A stretch of 5,655 nt of DNA from contig CAMLFI010000195.1 of the NCBI GenBank assembly GCA_946479225.1, positions 1 to 5,655 on the forward strand, in the 5' to 3' direction. The stretch comes from an uncultured Mucilaginibacter sp. GTDB taxonomy: Bacteria > Bacteroidota > Bacteroidia > Sphingobacteriales > Sphingobacteriaceae. This document shows, one piece after another, positions 5,302-5,655 of the stretch. Position 1 is the stretch's first letter. Each line of letters begins with the position of its first letter. The notes under the pieces are model-generated. The model did no database searches. It saw only the letters and a list, made by a program, of their open reading frames with translations, and was not told the origin of the DNA. Position numbers and translations under genes: made by a program.

Positions 5302-5655
5302 ATGGCAAACAGTCCCATACAAATCATTTTAAATACCAGCGACTTCATTGAGGTATGGGATCGTTCAGGTGGTGGCCCTTCAAAAGATTTTTTTGCAGGC
5401 AACGACGAAGAATTTGTTGAGCATCAACAAAACATTCAAAAACAACTGAAAGATATTAAAAGTATACAGCTTGGTAACAGCTATGCAAGTGTTTGCTTTG
5501 CTAAGGTTATTTTAAAGCAGGCTGCGCTCGCTAAAAGTCATCGACCAACAAATCAGATGTTTAAGCCAGATATATCTCCTGTTGTTGGTGCAGGTGACTT
5601 AGGCGAACTATATGTTGAGTTAACCCCAAAAAGTATTGATGAAGTAATCGGTAAA
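5302..5655 (+). CDS. ietS: IetS-type subtilisin-like (S8) serine protease, N-terminal part
   Basis: 118 codons are present and the frame is open at the window end. ATG 5302 follows the ietA stop by 6 bp, with no Shine-Dalgarno site, so co-transcription and possible coupling are expected. The N-terminal prodomain-like region has the features of IetS-family subtilases: GGGPSKDFFAGNDEEFVEH (23-41), a helix, then AKVILKQAALAKSHRPTNQM (67-86) and FKPDISPVVGAGDLGELYVEL (87-107). The Asp-His-Ser catalytic residues lie beyond the window, so activity cannot be checked. There is no signal peptide, in keeping with a cytoplasmic protease partnered with an ATPase rather than a secreted subtilisin. The assignment rests on the N-terminal pattern as I remember it plus the ietA neighbour. 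Confidence 0.82.
   Translation, partial: MANSPIQIILNTSDFIEVWDRSGGGPSKDFFAGNDEEFVEHQQNIQKQLKDIKSIQLGNSYASVCFAKVILKQAALAKSHRPTNQMFKPDISPVVGAGDLGELYVELTPKSIDEVIGK

Overview
The window looks like a piece of a Bacteroidota chromosome, most likely a Sphingobacteriaceae-type genome such as Mucilaginibacter or Pedobacter (an inference). Support comes from a SusC/SusD pair, Bacteroidota-style promoters (TTG near -33, TAnnTTTG-like near -7), absence of strong Shine-Dalgarno sites, and small hypothetical proteins of a type I associate with that group.

Left part (1-2000). The last 45 codons of a SusC-type TonB-dependent receptor are followed after 24 bp by a SusD-type lipoprotein reading frame. That frame is a chimera: residues 1 to about 327 are SusD-like, and from about residue 328 it becomes, in frame, the C-terminal half of a Nif3-like dinuclear metal protein. 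Both parent proteins are truncated and codon use changes at the junction. This is either a real deletion/recombination fusion or an assembly chimera. It is followed by a 345-bp noncoding stretch with tandem TGGATCAC repeats, one inverted copy 200 bp away, and a strong bidirectional terminator.

Middle part (2062-3614). A small secreted protein lies on the minus strand. A two-gene unit on the plus strand (36 and 103 codons, overlapping by one base) sits behind a good sigma-54 (-24/-12) promoter candidate with an upstream palindrome, and ends at a strong terminator. After it come an 87-bp imperfect palindrome that resembles a dispersed intergenic repeat and a small minus-strand hypothetical gene.

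Right part (3615-5655). About 500 bp contain no credible gene. Its left part is near 50% GC and its right part (3961-4119) is about 20% GC. The AT-rich part carries four ATGGAA(A)TT-type repeats spaced 20-21 bp and a promoter directly in front of an AAA+ ATPase gene. The ATPase is followed after 6 bp by the start of a subtilisin-like (S8) protease gene cut by the window end. Together these are recognised as an ietA-ietS ATPase-protease defence pair. The phased repeats over the promoter are the least explained part of this locus, and the SusD-Nif3 chimera is the oddest coding structure.
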